From contig WOVA01000002.1 in assembly GCA_009773155.1 (NCBI GenBank), forward strand, positions 70,889-118,522: a stretch of 47,634 nt of DNA, written 5' to 3'. The DNA is from Elusimicrobiota bacterium. GTDB lineage: Bacteria; Elusimicrobiota; Elusimicrobia; Elusimicrobiales; UBA9959. The notes below the pieces were generated by a model. That model saw only the letters and a list, made by a program, of their open reading frames with translations, was not told the origin of the DNA and did no database searches. Below are positions 24,235 through 32,156 of the stretch, in pieces. The position numbers and the translations under genes were made by a program. Position 1 is the first letter of the stretch, and every line of letters begins with the position of its first letter.

Positions 24235-25867
24235 TCTTTTCCTCCATGGATCTTTCCGCCGCCTTTATGATCCGGGCGGGCACGCCCAGGATGGCGGCGA
24301 TATTAAGGGCGTCGGCCGGGCCCGCTCCGCTTTTATCGGCCGCGAGCCCGTAGCGCATGAATCTGTTTATCGTTTTGAGTTTCTCGCGCAGGCCGGCCGT
24401 CGTCTTCCCCTTGTACTGCTTCCTGAACGCGGCCGTGTCGAAACCGAGCATGCGCAGGGCCGCGGCCTCCCGGGGCAGGGCGGCCCGGAAATGGGTGGCC
24501 AGCATGAGATGGACGTGGCGGTTGGAGGCGGCTTCGCCGAGCACTCCCGAGATCAGGGCCGAGGCCTCCGCGGCATTGGTCGTCCTGGCGAATTCGTCCA
24601 TGACGAGCAGCAGCGGCTCGCCGGCGGCGGCCCAGGCGCGGTTGAAGGCCTCCATTTCCAGGCCGAAGGCGCTCAGGCCCTCCGCCTTGTCGTCGGGATC
24701 CCCCCAGACCGCGGCCAACCCGGCGAAGACGGGGGCGGAATATTTTTTGGCGGGGACGAAAAAGCCGGACTGGGCGGCCAGCTGCAGCAGCGTCACGGTC
24801 TTGAGGACGACCGTCTTGCCTCCCATATTCGAGCCATGTATGACTGCCAGGCGCTTATCGAAGACGAAATCGAGCGGTGTGTAGGGCAGGTCGTATCCCG
24901 CCAGCGTCCGTTCCAGCGGCAGGAAGCGGGCCCCGCTGACCTTTATCGGGGAGTCGGCGGGCGAGAGTTCCGGACGGGAGAGCGAGAGTTCTCTGGCCAT
25001 CCTGGCCCTGGCGAAAGCCCGGTCGCAGAGCTCCACGGCCCGCGCGCAGGCCTCCAGCTCCGCCCCCGCGCCCGCAACAGCGGCCCACAGCTCCGCGCAG
25101 GCGAGGGCTTCCGCCTTGCCCTCTTCCGCGCGCAGGCGCTCGCGTTCGCCGGAGAGTTCCAGCCAGGCGGGCGTCATGATGGGCTTGGCCGTTACCCGGC
25201 CGGCGTCATAGGGTTCGGTGAAAACGCAGCCCGACTCGCAGAGGGGCCGGGCCCTGTCCTCGGCGATGACCAGGAAATCCAGATTGCCGAAGTCCAGGCC
25301 GGAGCGTTTTCGTATCCCGGCCAGGCGCTCGGCGCGCAGGCCGGAGAGATGGCGGTCCGTATCGGTTATCGCCCGGCGCAGTTTCGCCAGGACGGGGCTG
25401 AACGAGTCCGCTATGTGAAAGGCTCCCGATTGAGCCCCCCTGTCCAGGAGGGTCAGCAATTCCGCGCAGTTCCAGCGGAAGCCCAGTTTTTTCGCCAGCG
25501 GGGCGGGCAGCAGGCGGGCCACGGCCTTGAAATTTGAAAGGAAACGGTGGACCAGGAAAAGCCCGGCGGGGCCCGAGGCGGGTCCGTCGGAGGGCAGCTC
25601 CGGGATGTGCCTCAGGTGCCAGGCGAGTTTGTCGGCTTTCGCCTTGTTCCGGCCACTCGCAGAGCTCGTGGCACCGACTGCGGGCAATGCCGCCCTGTTC
25701 CGCGAGAAGGCGACGAAGTCGGCGGTAAGATCGTAGATGTTCTCCAGCTCCTGGGGAGAGGAATAGAAAGTCCCGCGCGCTTTTTCCTCCCGGCCATAAG
25801 GGGTCAGCGGCGCGTAATGGGCCAGGAACTCGTCGAACTCGCAGAATTTGGCGGCAGTCTCGTTCAT
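24221..25867 (-). CDS. kamC: MutS-related ATPase of the lysine fermentation cluster, with R-repeat insertion
   Basis: A 548-residue protein with only the MutS core and ATPase: Walker A GSNMGGKT (345-352), Walker B VMDEFARTTN (422-431, D424/E425), and ATHF. It lacks the mismatch-recognition domain. Genes of this kind sit beside kamB in other lysine clusters and have been proposed to maintain or reactivate the B12-dependent lysine 5,6-aminomutase. That role is not shown by this sequence. Residues about 56-72 are encoded by a 51-bp R repeat (25645-25702), kept in frame near the N-terminus. The start overlaps the kamB stop by 4 bases (ATGA). Confidence 0.88.
   Translation of the reverse strand: MNETAAKFCEFDEFLAHYAPLTPYGREEKARGTFYSSPQELENIYDLTADFVAFSRNRAALPAVGATSSASGRNKAKADKLAWHLRHIPELPSDGPASGPAGLFLVHRFLSNFKAVARLLPAPLAKKLGFRWNCAELLTLLDRGAQSGAFHIADSFSPVLAKLRRAITDTDRHLSGLRAERLAGIRKRSGLDFGNLDFLVIAEDRARPLCESGCVFTEPYDAGRVTAKPIMTPAWLELSGERERLRAEEGKAEALACAELWAAVAGAGAELEACARAVELCDRAFARARMARELSLSRPELSPADSPIKVSGARFLPLERTLAGYDLPYTPLDFVFDKRLAVIHGSNMGGKTVVLKTVTLLQLAAQSGFFVPAKKYSAPVFAGLAAVWGDPDDKAEGLSAFGLEMEAFNRAWAAAGEPLLLVMDEFARTTNAAEASALISGVLGEAASNRHVHLMLATHFRAALPREAAALRMLGFDTAAFRKQYKGKTTAGLREKLKTINRFMRYGLAADKSGAGPADALNIAAILGVPARIIKAAERSMEEKNAGN
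25645..25702 (+). repeat. R repeat, short copy inserted in frame in kamC
   Basis: Direct repeats TGTTCCG at 25645-25651 and 25696-25702 flank CTCGCAGAGCTC, CACCGACTGCGGGCAATGCC and GCCC. The offset is 51 bp (17 codons). The middle module of the full repeat is missing. The repeat is antisense to kamC and adds RAALPAVGATSSASGRN-type residues without a stop. Confidence 0.8.
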
Positions 25868-26742
25868 TTTGTCAGGTAAGGGTTATAAACCAGTTTCGCC
25901 CGCGCGGCGGGCGTCAGCCGGGCTTCTAATTCCCGCGGCGTGACATTGTAGAGATTGGCCGCTATGGCCTTGAGTCTCAGCCGCCGGGCGAAGACGATCT
26001 TCAGTCTGCGGCGCAGGGCGGACCATTCCCGCCAGCCTATGAAGACCTTGGTCAGGTCTTCGAGGACCAGCCTGCGCGCGTCCCGGGGCACTTCGGCCGC
26101 GCGCGAAGGGGTCAGGGCTCCCCTGACCGCGTGATCGCCGCTTATCGCGGGGGCCGATCCCCCGCAGAAGAAATCCGCCCAGCCCGGCGCGGCGGCGCAT
26201 TCCGCCGCTTCGGCCAGCAGGCTGGCGGCGTCGGCCGCCGACGCCAGCGTTCCGGGTTCCACGCGCGTGACATAGACTATGCCGGCTTCCGCCCTGGCGG
26301 CGGCCTGGGTTATGCGGTCCACGGCCCCGTCCACGAGCACGGTATCTATCCCCGCTTCGGCTATATCGCGGAGCATTCCGCCGAGGCCGGAGTTGGTCGC
26401 CGGGCCGGTGATCTCGGCCGTTCCCTCCCGCCTGGCGCGGGCCAGCGCGGGCCGGCCGATGGCCGTCGCGGCCGGGTAGACCTGGAGTATCTCAAGCGCG
26501 GCGTCGGAAGAAGCCAGAGAGGAGGCCGGGACCACCGCCGCGTCGCCCGGGCGCAGGCGCACGCGCGGCTTGGGCGTGCCGAACACCCTGTCCGCCGTTC
26601 CGCTCTCCACGCCGACGCTCAGGCAGGCCGCCGGCCGGCGGCGGCGCGCCAGGACATAGTTGAGGAACGTCGTCTTGCCGGCGTTCTTCCTGGAGCCGAC
26701 GATGAAAGTCGTGCGGCCTTCGAGCTGACTGATCGGGTCCAA
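25864..26742 (-). CDS. kamB: P-loop protein of the lysine fermentation cluster
   Basis: A 292-residue protein. The N-terminal P-loop is FIVGSRKNAGKTTFLNYV (Walker A G16-T24), with a probable Walker B TVLVDGAVDR near 135-144, and a basic C-terminal domain rich in Arg and Leu. Its place between kamA and the MutS-like kamC matches the kamB gene of known lysine clusters. A chaperone or reactivation role for lysine 5,6-aminomutase has been suggested for this pair. The family name rests on synteny and the P-loop, since there is no close motif to a characterised enzyme. Confidence 0.8.
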   Translation of the reverse strand: MDPISQLEGRTTFIVGSRKNAGKTTFLNYVLARRRRPAACLSVGVESGTADRVFGTPKPRVRLRPGDAAVVPASSLASSDAALEILQVYPAATAIGRPALARARREGTAEITGPATNSGLGGMLRDIAEAGIDTVLVDGAVDRITQAAARAEAGIVYVTRVEPGTLASAADAASLLAEAAECAAAPGWADFFCGGSAPAISGDHAVRGALTPSRAAEVPRDARRLVLEDLTKVFIGWREWSALRRRLKIVFARRLRLKAIAANLYNVTPRELEARLTPAARAKLVYNPYLTK

Positions 26743-26754
26743 CGCTAAGTTCTC

Positions 26755-28020
26755 CTATTTGCGGTTCCGCTTCGTCCGTATGAGGTGGGAGGGCTCCAGC
26801 GTCAGTTTCTCGCCGCTGAGCAGTTTGGCCACGCCGTCCATCGGCTTATAAGCCTTGTCCGGGCATTTGTCCCCCCCGCAAGTGGCGGAGTAGCCGGAAG
26901 GTTCGGTATAGGTGGTGATGACGCCCTCGTAATTGCGCAGCACCACGCGTTTCTCCGACATGGAAATGAGGTAGTTGGGCATGACCGGCGTCTTGCCGCC
27001 GCCGCCGGGGGCGTCCACTACGAAGGTCGGCACGGCCATGCCGCTGGTGTGTCCGCGCAGGTTCTCTACTATTTCTATGCCCTTGGAGACCGTGGTGCGG
27101 AAATGGCTGATGCCTTTGGACAGGTCGCACTGGTAGATGTAGTACGGCTTCACGCGGGCCATCAGCAGCTCGTGGACCAGCCGCTTCATCGTCTGCGGGC
27201 AGTCGTTGACGCCGCGCAGCAGGACGCTCTGGTTGCCCAGCGGGATGCCGGCGTCGGCCAGCTTGCGGCAGGCCTCGAAGGCTTCCGCGGTGAGCTCTTT
27301 CGAGTGGTTGAAATGAGTGTTGACGTAGATCGGATGGTACTTTTTCAGCATGCTCACCAGCGAGTCCGTTATGCGCATCGGCATGACTACCGGCGTGCGC
27401 GTGCCCAGGCGGATGATCTGCACGTGCTTTATGGCGCGGAGCCTGCGGATTATCCCCTCCAGCATCTCGTCGGTCAGCACCAGCGGGTCGCCGCCCGAGA
27501 TCAGCACGTCGCGCACTTCGGGGCTGCGGCGTATGTACTCGATGGCCTTGTCCAGGTTCTTCCGCGGCATATGCACGTCGGTGAAGCCGACCAGGCGGCG
27601 GCGGGTGCAGTGGCGGCAGTTCATCGAGCAGATATTGGTGACCAGCAGCAGCACGCGGTCGGGGTAGCGGTGGGTGAGGCCCGGCACCGGCGAGTCCACG
27701 TCCTCGTGCAGCGGGTCGGAGAGGTCGGACGGATCGTCCATGAGCTCCAGGCCCCTCGGTATGGCCTGCATGCGCACGGGGCAGGTACGGTCGCGCTTAT
27801 CCATCAGCGCGGCGTAGTACGGCGTGACGGCCATCGTGAACTTCTTCAGGCAGGCTTTGAGGTCCTTCTTCTCCTGCGCCGTCAGGACCGCGACCTTCTC
27901 CAGCGTCGGGATGTCCTTTATGACGTTGCGGAGCTGCCACTTGTAATCGAGCCAGTCGCTTTCGGGAACGTTCTTCCAGAGAGAAATCTTCCTGTAATCC
28001 ACCTTGGTGTGCGCGTGCAT
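26755..28020 (-). CDS. kamA: L-lysine 2,3-aminomutase
   Basis: A 421-residue radical SAM/PLP enzyme. The [4Fe-4S]-SAM motif is C131, C135, C138 (CSMNCRHC). GGDPLVLTDEML follows, then HFNHSKELT and the PLP lysine in DAPGGGGKTPVMPNY. A C-terminal Cys set (TCGGDKCP) near 381 is the zinc site of clostridial-type enzymes. It converts L-lysine to beta-lysine, the first step of the pathway. It is 12 bp upstream of kamB and 10 bp downstream of kdd. GGAG precedes the ATG. Confidence 0.96.
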   Translation of the reverse strand: MHAHTKVDYRKISLWKNVPESDWLDYKWQLRNVIKDIPTLEKVAVLTAQEKKDLKACLKKFTMAVTPYYAALMDKRDRTCPVRMQAIPRGLELMDDPSDLSDPLHEDVDSPVPGLTHRYPDRVLLLVTNICSMNCRHCTRRRLVGFTDVHMPRKNLDKAIEYIRRSPEVRDVLISGGDPLVLTDEMLEGIIRRLRAIKHVQIIRLGTRTPVVMPMRITDSLVSMLKKYHPIYVNTHFNHSKELTAEAFEACRKLADAGIPLGNQSVLLRGVNDCPQTMKRLVHELLMARVKPYYIYQCDLSKGISHFRTTVSKGIEIVENLRGHTSGMAVPTFVVDAPGGGGKTPVMPNYLISMSEKRVVLRNYEGVITTYTEPSGYSATCGGDKCPDKAYKPMDGVAKLLSGEKLTLEPSHLIRTKRNRK

Positions 28021-28030
28021 GGGGTTCTCC

Positions 28031-29080
28031 TTATGCGTAAAGCTTCTCGTAGGCGGCGCGGATGACCGGGCTCTCGCGCAGGATGTTAAGGGTCGTTTCG
28101 GCGTGGCCCCTGGTGTAGCCGTTGCCGATGATCATGTTTATGTCCTTGCCGACGCCCTCGGCGCCCAGCGCGGCCTTGGTGAAAGAGGTGGCCATGCTGA
28201 AAAAGTACACGGTGCCCTCGTCCCGGCACATCAGTATGGACGCCATCTCGGTGTTCTGGACATTGACGCAGTTGATGACCACGTCGGCCAGCTTCCCGCC
28301 CGTGAGGGCCGAGATCTTCTCGTAGCAGCCGACCGCGTCGGCCGCGTCCGCCTGCACGGCCTCGCGGCAGAAGCCGTACTCCCTTATCTTCTCCACGGCG
28401 CCGGCGGCGTACTCTATGCCGATGACCCGGCCCGCGTCCCCCGCCCGGCGGCGCGCCTCGTAGGCGCAGAGCACGCCGGACTTGCCGGCCGCGCCGATTA
28501 TGACTACGGTGTCGCCCGGCTTGACCAGCTTTATGGTCTGGGCCGGCGCGCCGGCTACGTCGAGTATGGCCAGGGCCAGCGTCTCGGGCATATCGGAGGG
28601 AAGTTTGGCGTAGATGCCGCTCTCGAAGAGGATGGCCTTCGCTTTTACGTTGACCTGGTCGGTGCCCTTTTTTATGCCGAGTATCGCCTCTATCTTCAGA
28701 GGGGTCAGCGAGAGCGAGACCAGGCTGGCGATCTTGTCGCCCTCCTTGAGTCCCGTCTTTCCCGCCAGGGCGGGGCCTATCCCTGCGACCCTGCCTATGA
28801 ACATGCCGCCGGAGCCGGTGACGGGGTTCTGCATCTTGCCGCGTTCGGAGACTATCTTCAGAATGGCTTCCTTGACCTTCTCCTCGTCGCCGCCGGCGGC
28901 CTGCTTGAGCTGCGTGAAAGAGGCGGAGTCGATGTTGAGGGTCTCCACGTCGACGAGGATCTCGTTGTCGTAGAGCGAGTCCATGTCGTTGGACACTTTC
29001 AGGGCGGGCTGGGGCAGCACGCCTTTGGGCTCCAGCACGCGGTGCGTGCCGAAAGGGTTTCCGTTCCTGAGTATGTTCAT
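28031..29080 (-). CDS. kdd: L-erythro-3,5-diaminohexanoate dehydrogenase
   Basis: A 349-residue MDR-like dehydrogenase. FGTHRVLEPKGVLPQPA at the N-terminus and the block LYDNEILVDVETLNIDSASF are characteristic of Kdd. The NAD-binding motif is VVIIGAAGKSGVL (about 192-204). It has GRVIGIEY and SMATSFTKAALGAEG. It oxidises 3,5-diaminohexanoate to 3-keto-5-aminohexanoate with NAD+, the NADH-yielding step of the pathway. It starts 7 bp after kce. Confidence 0.95.
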   Translation of the reverse strand: MNILRNGNPFGTHRVLEPKGVLPQPALKVSNDMDSLYDNEILVDVETLNIDSASFTQLKQAAGGDEEKVKEAILKIVSERGKMQNPVTGSGGMFIGRVAGIGPALAGKTGLKEGDKIASLVSLSLTPLKIEAILGIKKGTDQVNVKAKAILFESGIYAKLPSDMPETLALAILDVAGAPAQTIKLVKPGDTVVIIGAAGKSGVLCAYEARRRAGDAGRVIGIEYAAGAVEKIREYGFCREAVQADAADAVGCYEKISALTGGKLADVVINCVNVQNTEMASILMCRDEGTVYFFSMATSFTKAALGAEGVGKDINMIIGNGYTRGHAETTLNILRESPVIRAAYEKLYA

Positions 29081-29087
29081 GGCCGCT

Positions 29088-29906
29088 TCAAGCTCCTCTG
29101 AGTCCGAATAATTTCCTGACCTCGCCGGGGCCGGCGATCCCGAGCTGCGCTTCCTTCGACAGCCTGGCCGCGCGCTCCACGAACTCGGCGTTGGATATCG
29201 CCAGCCGGCCCTTGGAGTAATAGATATTGTCCTCGAAGCCGACGCGTATCCAGCCGCCGGAGGCTATGGCCAGGCAGATCCCCGGGATATGAGCCCGGCC
29301 TATGCCCATCACCGTGAAGCGGCTCTCGGCCGGCATCTGGTCCATCATATAGGACAGCGTCTTGGGGCTCAGCGAAAGCGCCGCCGGCACCTGCATGACG
29401 AAGCCGTAATGGTAGGGCGGTTTTATCAGGCCCTCTTTTATCAGTATGTGCGAGGACTGCACGTGGCTGACGTCGAAGCATTCCAGCGTGGGATGGACCT
29501 TATGCCTGCTCATCTCGGAGGCGAACTGGCGCATTATCGGCAGCGTATTGACGATGTAGTCGTCGCCGAAATTAACGGTGCCGCAGTCCAGCGAGGCCAT
29601 GTCCGGCTCCAGCGAGACGGGGGCTATGCGCTCCTCCGGGGTCATGCCGACGGCGCCGCCCGTGGTTATCTCTATCACCACGTCGGTCCGCCTGCGGATA
29701 AGCTCTATGGCCTTCCCGAAGACCTTCAAGTCCGCGGTGGGCGAGCCGTCGTCGTTGCGCGCGTGCAGGTGGACGATGGCCGCGCCGGCCCTGGCGCATT
29801 CCTCGGCGCTGGCCGCCAGTTCTTCGGGGGTCACCGGCAGCGCCGGGGCCTGGGCCTTGGTCGTCTCGGCGCCGGTCAGCGCGCAGGTTATGACCATCTT
29901 GTTCAT
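29088..29906 (-). CDS. kce: 3-keto-5-aminohexanoate cleavage enzyme
   Basis: A 272-residue Zn-dependent BKACE-family enzyme. The metal-site motif is VHLHARNDDGSP, with EITTGG, the SLDCGTVNFGDD segment and GGWIRVGFEDN. It condenses 3-keto-5-aminohexanoate with acetyl-CoA and splits it into L-3-aminobutyryl-CoA and acetoacetate. The start is the ATG at 29906, overlapping the upstream stop (TGATG). A longer in-frame reading to 30086 lies inside the atoA gene and has no family similarity. Confidence 0.95.
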   Translation of the reverse strand: MNKMVITCALTGAETTKAQAPALPVTPEELAASAEECARAGAAIVHLHARNDDGSPTADLKVFGKAIELIRRRTDVVIEITTGGAVGMTPEERIAPVSLEPDMASLDCGTVNFGDDYIVNTLPIMRQFASEMSRHKVHPTLECFDVSHVQSSHILIKEGLIKPPYHYGFVMQVPAALSLSPKTLSYMMDQMPAESRFTVMGIGRAHIPGICLAIASGGWIRVGFEDNIYYSKGRLAISNAEFVERAARLSKEAQLGIAGPGEVRKLFGLRGA

Positions 29907-30565
29907 CAGAATCTCCCCAGTTTGCCCGCCACCTGCAGCGGGGCTTCGGTGGCCTTGATCACTTCCTCCACCGTGGTGTCCTCGGCTATCTCCTCCAGGA
30001 CCAGTCCCTTCTTGGTGACGCGTATGAAGGCCATTTCGGTGACTATCAGGTCCACCTCGCCCACGGCGGTGAGCGGCAGGGAGCACTTCCTGAGTATCTT
30101 GGGCGCGCCGTTCTTGTTGACGTGCTCCATCGCGATGATGACGTTCTTGGCGCCGGCCACCAGGTCCATCGCGCCGCCCATGCCCGGGACCATCTTGCCC
30201 GGTATCATGTAGCTGGCCAGATTCCCCGCCATGTCCACTTCCAGCGCGCCGAGCACAGTGTAGTCCACGTGGCCGCCGCGGATTATGGCGAAACTCATGG
30301 CCGAGTCGAAGAAGGCGCCGCCGGGTATTATCGTCACCGGCTGGCCGCCCGCGTTGACGATGGAGGGGTTCTCCTTCCCTTTTTCGGGAGCGGGCCCCAG
30401 CCCGGTGAAGCCGTTCTCCGACTGCAGGATTATCGTGCGCCCGGGCGGGATATGATTGCCCACCAGCGTCGGCATGCCGATGCCCAGGTTTACCAGCGCG
30501 CCGTCGGGCAGTTCCTGCGCTATGCGTTTTGCGATGCGTATCCTCTTAAGTTCTTTGGGGTCCAT
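29906..30565 (-). CDS. atoA: CoA-transferase, subunit B (acetoacetate/butyrate type)
   Basis: A 219-residue beta subunit of a family I CoA-transferase. The catalytic glutamate is E50 in QSENGFTG. LVNLGIGMPTLV and GGAMDLVAGAKNVI are family blocks. With AtoD it should activate the acetoacetate released by Kce to acetoacetyl-CoA at the expense of another acyl-CoA. It is coupled to kce by TGATG and lies 10 bp after atoD. Confidence 0.94.
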   Translation of the reverse strand: MDPKELKRIRIAKRIAQELPDGALVNLGIGMPTLVGNHIPPGRTIILQSENGFTGLGPAPEKGKENPSIVNAGGQPVTIIPGGAFFDSAMSFAIIRGGHVDYTVLGALEVDMAGNLASYMIPGKMVPGMGGAMDLVAGAKNVIIAMEHVNKNGAPKILRKCSLPLTAVGEVDLIVTEMAFIRVTKKGLVLEEIAEDTTVEEVIKATEAPLQVAGKLGRF

Positions 30566-30575
30566 TCGATCCTCC

Positions 30576-31256
30576 TCAGGGCTTGAGCTGCAGGTTGGAG
30601 ACCGGCAGCACGGCCCGCACCAGGGCCGAGACGAAGGCGCCGGGTATGGTGACCCGCTCCGGGTCCAGCTCTCCTGGTTCCACGATCTTTTCCGCCTCGA
30701 CTATGACGCGGTCGGCGGCCATGGCCATCACCACCGCCATGTTCTTGGTCGCGCCCGGCAGGAAGCAGTTGCCGTACTTGTCGGCGACCTCGGCCCTTAT
30801 GAAGGCGAAGTCGGCGCCGAGCGGCGTCTCGAGCAGGTAGTCCTTCCCGTTGAGATTCAGCTTCTGCTTGCCCTTCTCCACCTCGGTGCCCACGCCCGTC
30901 GGGGTGAGTACGCCGCCCAGGCCGGCGCCCCTGGCGCGTATCCGCTCGGCGAAGGTGCCCTGCGGCACCAGCGTGACCTTGAGCTCGCCGGAGTTCATCT
31001 TCTGGCCGCTGACGGGATTGGTGCCTATATGGGAGGCCGTCAGCGTGGCGGCGCGGCATTCGCAGATGATGCGGCCGACCCCTATGTTCGGGTAGGCGGT
31101 GTCGCTGGTGATGAGGTTGAGGTTCTTCGCGCCCTTTTTTATGAGGGCGTCTATGAGGGTGAAGGCGTTGCCGCAGCCCATGAAGCCGGAGACCATAAGG
31201 GTGGCGCCGTCCTTTATGTCCTCTACGGCTTTTTCAGCGGTGATAACTGGTTTCAT
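30576..31256 (-). CDS. atoD: CoA-transferase, subunit A (acetoacetate/butyrate type)
   Basis: A 226-residue alpha subunit: the CoA-binding-like loop SGFMGCGNAFTLIDALI, VPQGTFAERIRARGAG and GVLTPTGVGT are typical of AtoD/ScoA. It is the first gene of the ten-gene lysine operon, with a strong AAGGAGA ribosome-binding site. The operon has no acyl-CoA dehydrogenase or Etf genes, so the CoA donor may be acetyl-CoA rather than butyryl-CoA, if no butyrate branch exists elsewhere. That is inference from this window. Confidence 0.94.
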   Translation of the reverse strand: MKPVITAEKAVEDIKDGATLMVSGFMGCGNAFTLIDALIKKGAKNLNLITSDTAYPNIGVGRIICECRAATLTASHIGTNPVSGQKMNSGELKVTLVPQGTFAERIRARGAGLGGVLTPTGVGTEVEKGKQKLNLNGKDYLLETPLGADFAFIRAEVADKYGNCFLPGATKNMAVVMAMAADRVIVEAEKIVEPGELDPERVTIPGAFVSALVRAVLPVSNLQLKP

Positions 31257-31349
31257 CTTCTCTCCTTAACGCGGCGGGGTGCCGCGGCAAATGGAATGAA
31301 ATTTTCATTTATTATAACAAAATAATATATTATGAGGGCGGAGGACGAT
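31257..31349. promoter_or_regulatory. Divergent promoter region between the lysine operon and the mrp gene
   Basis: An AT-rich island in GC-rich DNA. A TATAAT faces the lysine operon (minus strand, 31316-31311). Palindromes AATGAAATTTTCATT (31295-31309) and TATTAT-AACAAA-ATAATA (31309-31326) lie in it. TATATTATG just before 31332 may serve the plus-strand gene. No convincing -35 boxes were found in either direction, so an activator or a repressor acting on the dyads is possible. Confidence 0.5.
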
Positions 31350-32156
31350 ATGCACCAGGTTCACATAGACCGCAGGCAGTCGCTGATAAAAGAGAACATG
31401 GCCAGGATAGGCCGCAAGCTGCTCGTCATGAGCAATAAGGGGGGCGTGGGCAAGAGCTCCGTGGCCGCGTCGTTCGCCGCCCTCCTTTCGGCCTCCGGGC
31501 AGAGGACCGGCCTGCTGGACATAGATATTCACGGACCTTCGATGGCCCGGCTGACAGGCAAGGAGGGTATCCCCCCGTCCTCCGACGGCAAGTTCATGGA
31601 CCCGGTGCCGGTGCGCGAGAACCTTTCCCTGATATCCATGGGCTCGCTGCTGGGCAAGGCGGGCACGCCGGTCATCTGGCGCGGCCCGATGAAACTCAAT
31701 GTGCTCAGGCAGTTCCTGGCCGACGTACGCTGGGGCGACCTGGACTGGCTGGTCATAGACGCTCCTCCGGGTACCGGCGACGAGCCGCTCTCCCTCTGTC
31801 AGATGGTGCCGGACCTGGCGGCCGTCGTAGTCACCACGGGGCAGGAAGTGGCGCTGCTGGATTCGGTCAAGGCGGTCAATTTCCTTAAAACGATCCCCGT
31901 GAAAGTGGCGGGCATCGTCGAGAACATGGGCGCTTTCGGCTGCCCGCATTGCGGCGGTCAGGTGGACCTGTTCCGTTCCGGCGGCGGAGAGCGGGCGGCG
32001 CGGGAGGCCGGCGTGCCTTTCCTGGGTACCGTCCCGTTCGACCATGAGCTGCTCTCTTCGGGTGAAAAGGGAGAGCTTTACCCGCTGGCCCACCCGGACA
32101 GGCCGGCGGCCAGGGCGCTGTCGGCCGCGCTGGAGCGGCTCAGGGAGGCCCGGTGA
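31350..32156 (+). CDS. Mrp/NBP35-type P-loop ATPase (Fe-S carrier)
   Basis: A 268-residue ParA/MinD-superfamily ATPase of the Mrp/ApbC group. The deviant Walker A is KGGVGKSS (30-37), switch II is VIDAPPGTGDE (135-145), and C198-x2-C201 (GCPHCGG) is the Cys pair that holds a bridging [4Fe-4S] cluster. It delivers Fe-S clusters to apoproteins, fitting a genome rich in ferredoxin enzymes. The start at 31350 is preferred over 31332 because GGAGG stands 5 bases before it. The short N-terminus lacks the DUF59 domain. Confidence 0.9.
   Translation: MHQVHIDRRQSLIKENMARIGRKLLVMSNKGGVGKSSVAASFAALLSASGQRTGLLDIDIHGPSMARLTGKEGIPPSSDGKFMDPVPVRENLSLISMGSLLGKAGTPVIWRGPMKLNVLRQFLADVRWGDLDWLVIDAPPGTGDEPLSLCQMVPDLAAVVVTTGQEVALLDSVKAVNFLKTIPVKVAGIVENMGAFGCPHCGGQVDLFRSGGGERAAREAGVPFLGTVPFDHELLSSGEKGELYPLAHPDRPAARALSAALERLREAR

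Noticed and set aside
25021-25070. A further R-like sequence (GGTCGCAGAGCTCC) in kamC
   Set aside because: Only about 14 bases match, no other module follows, no direct repeats flank it, and the codons fit the protein (AVELCDRAF).
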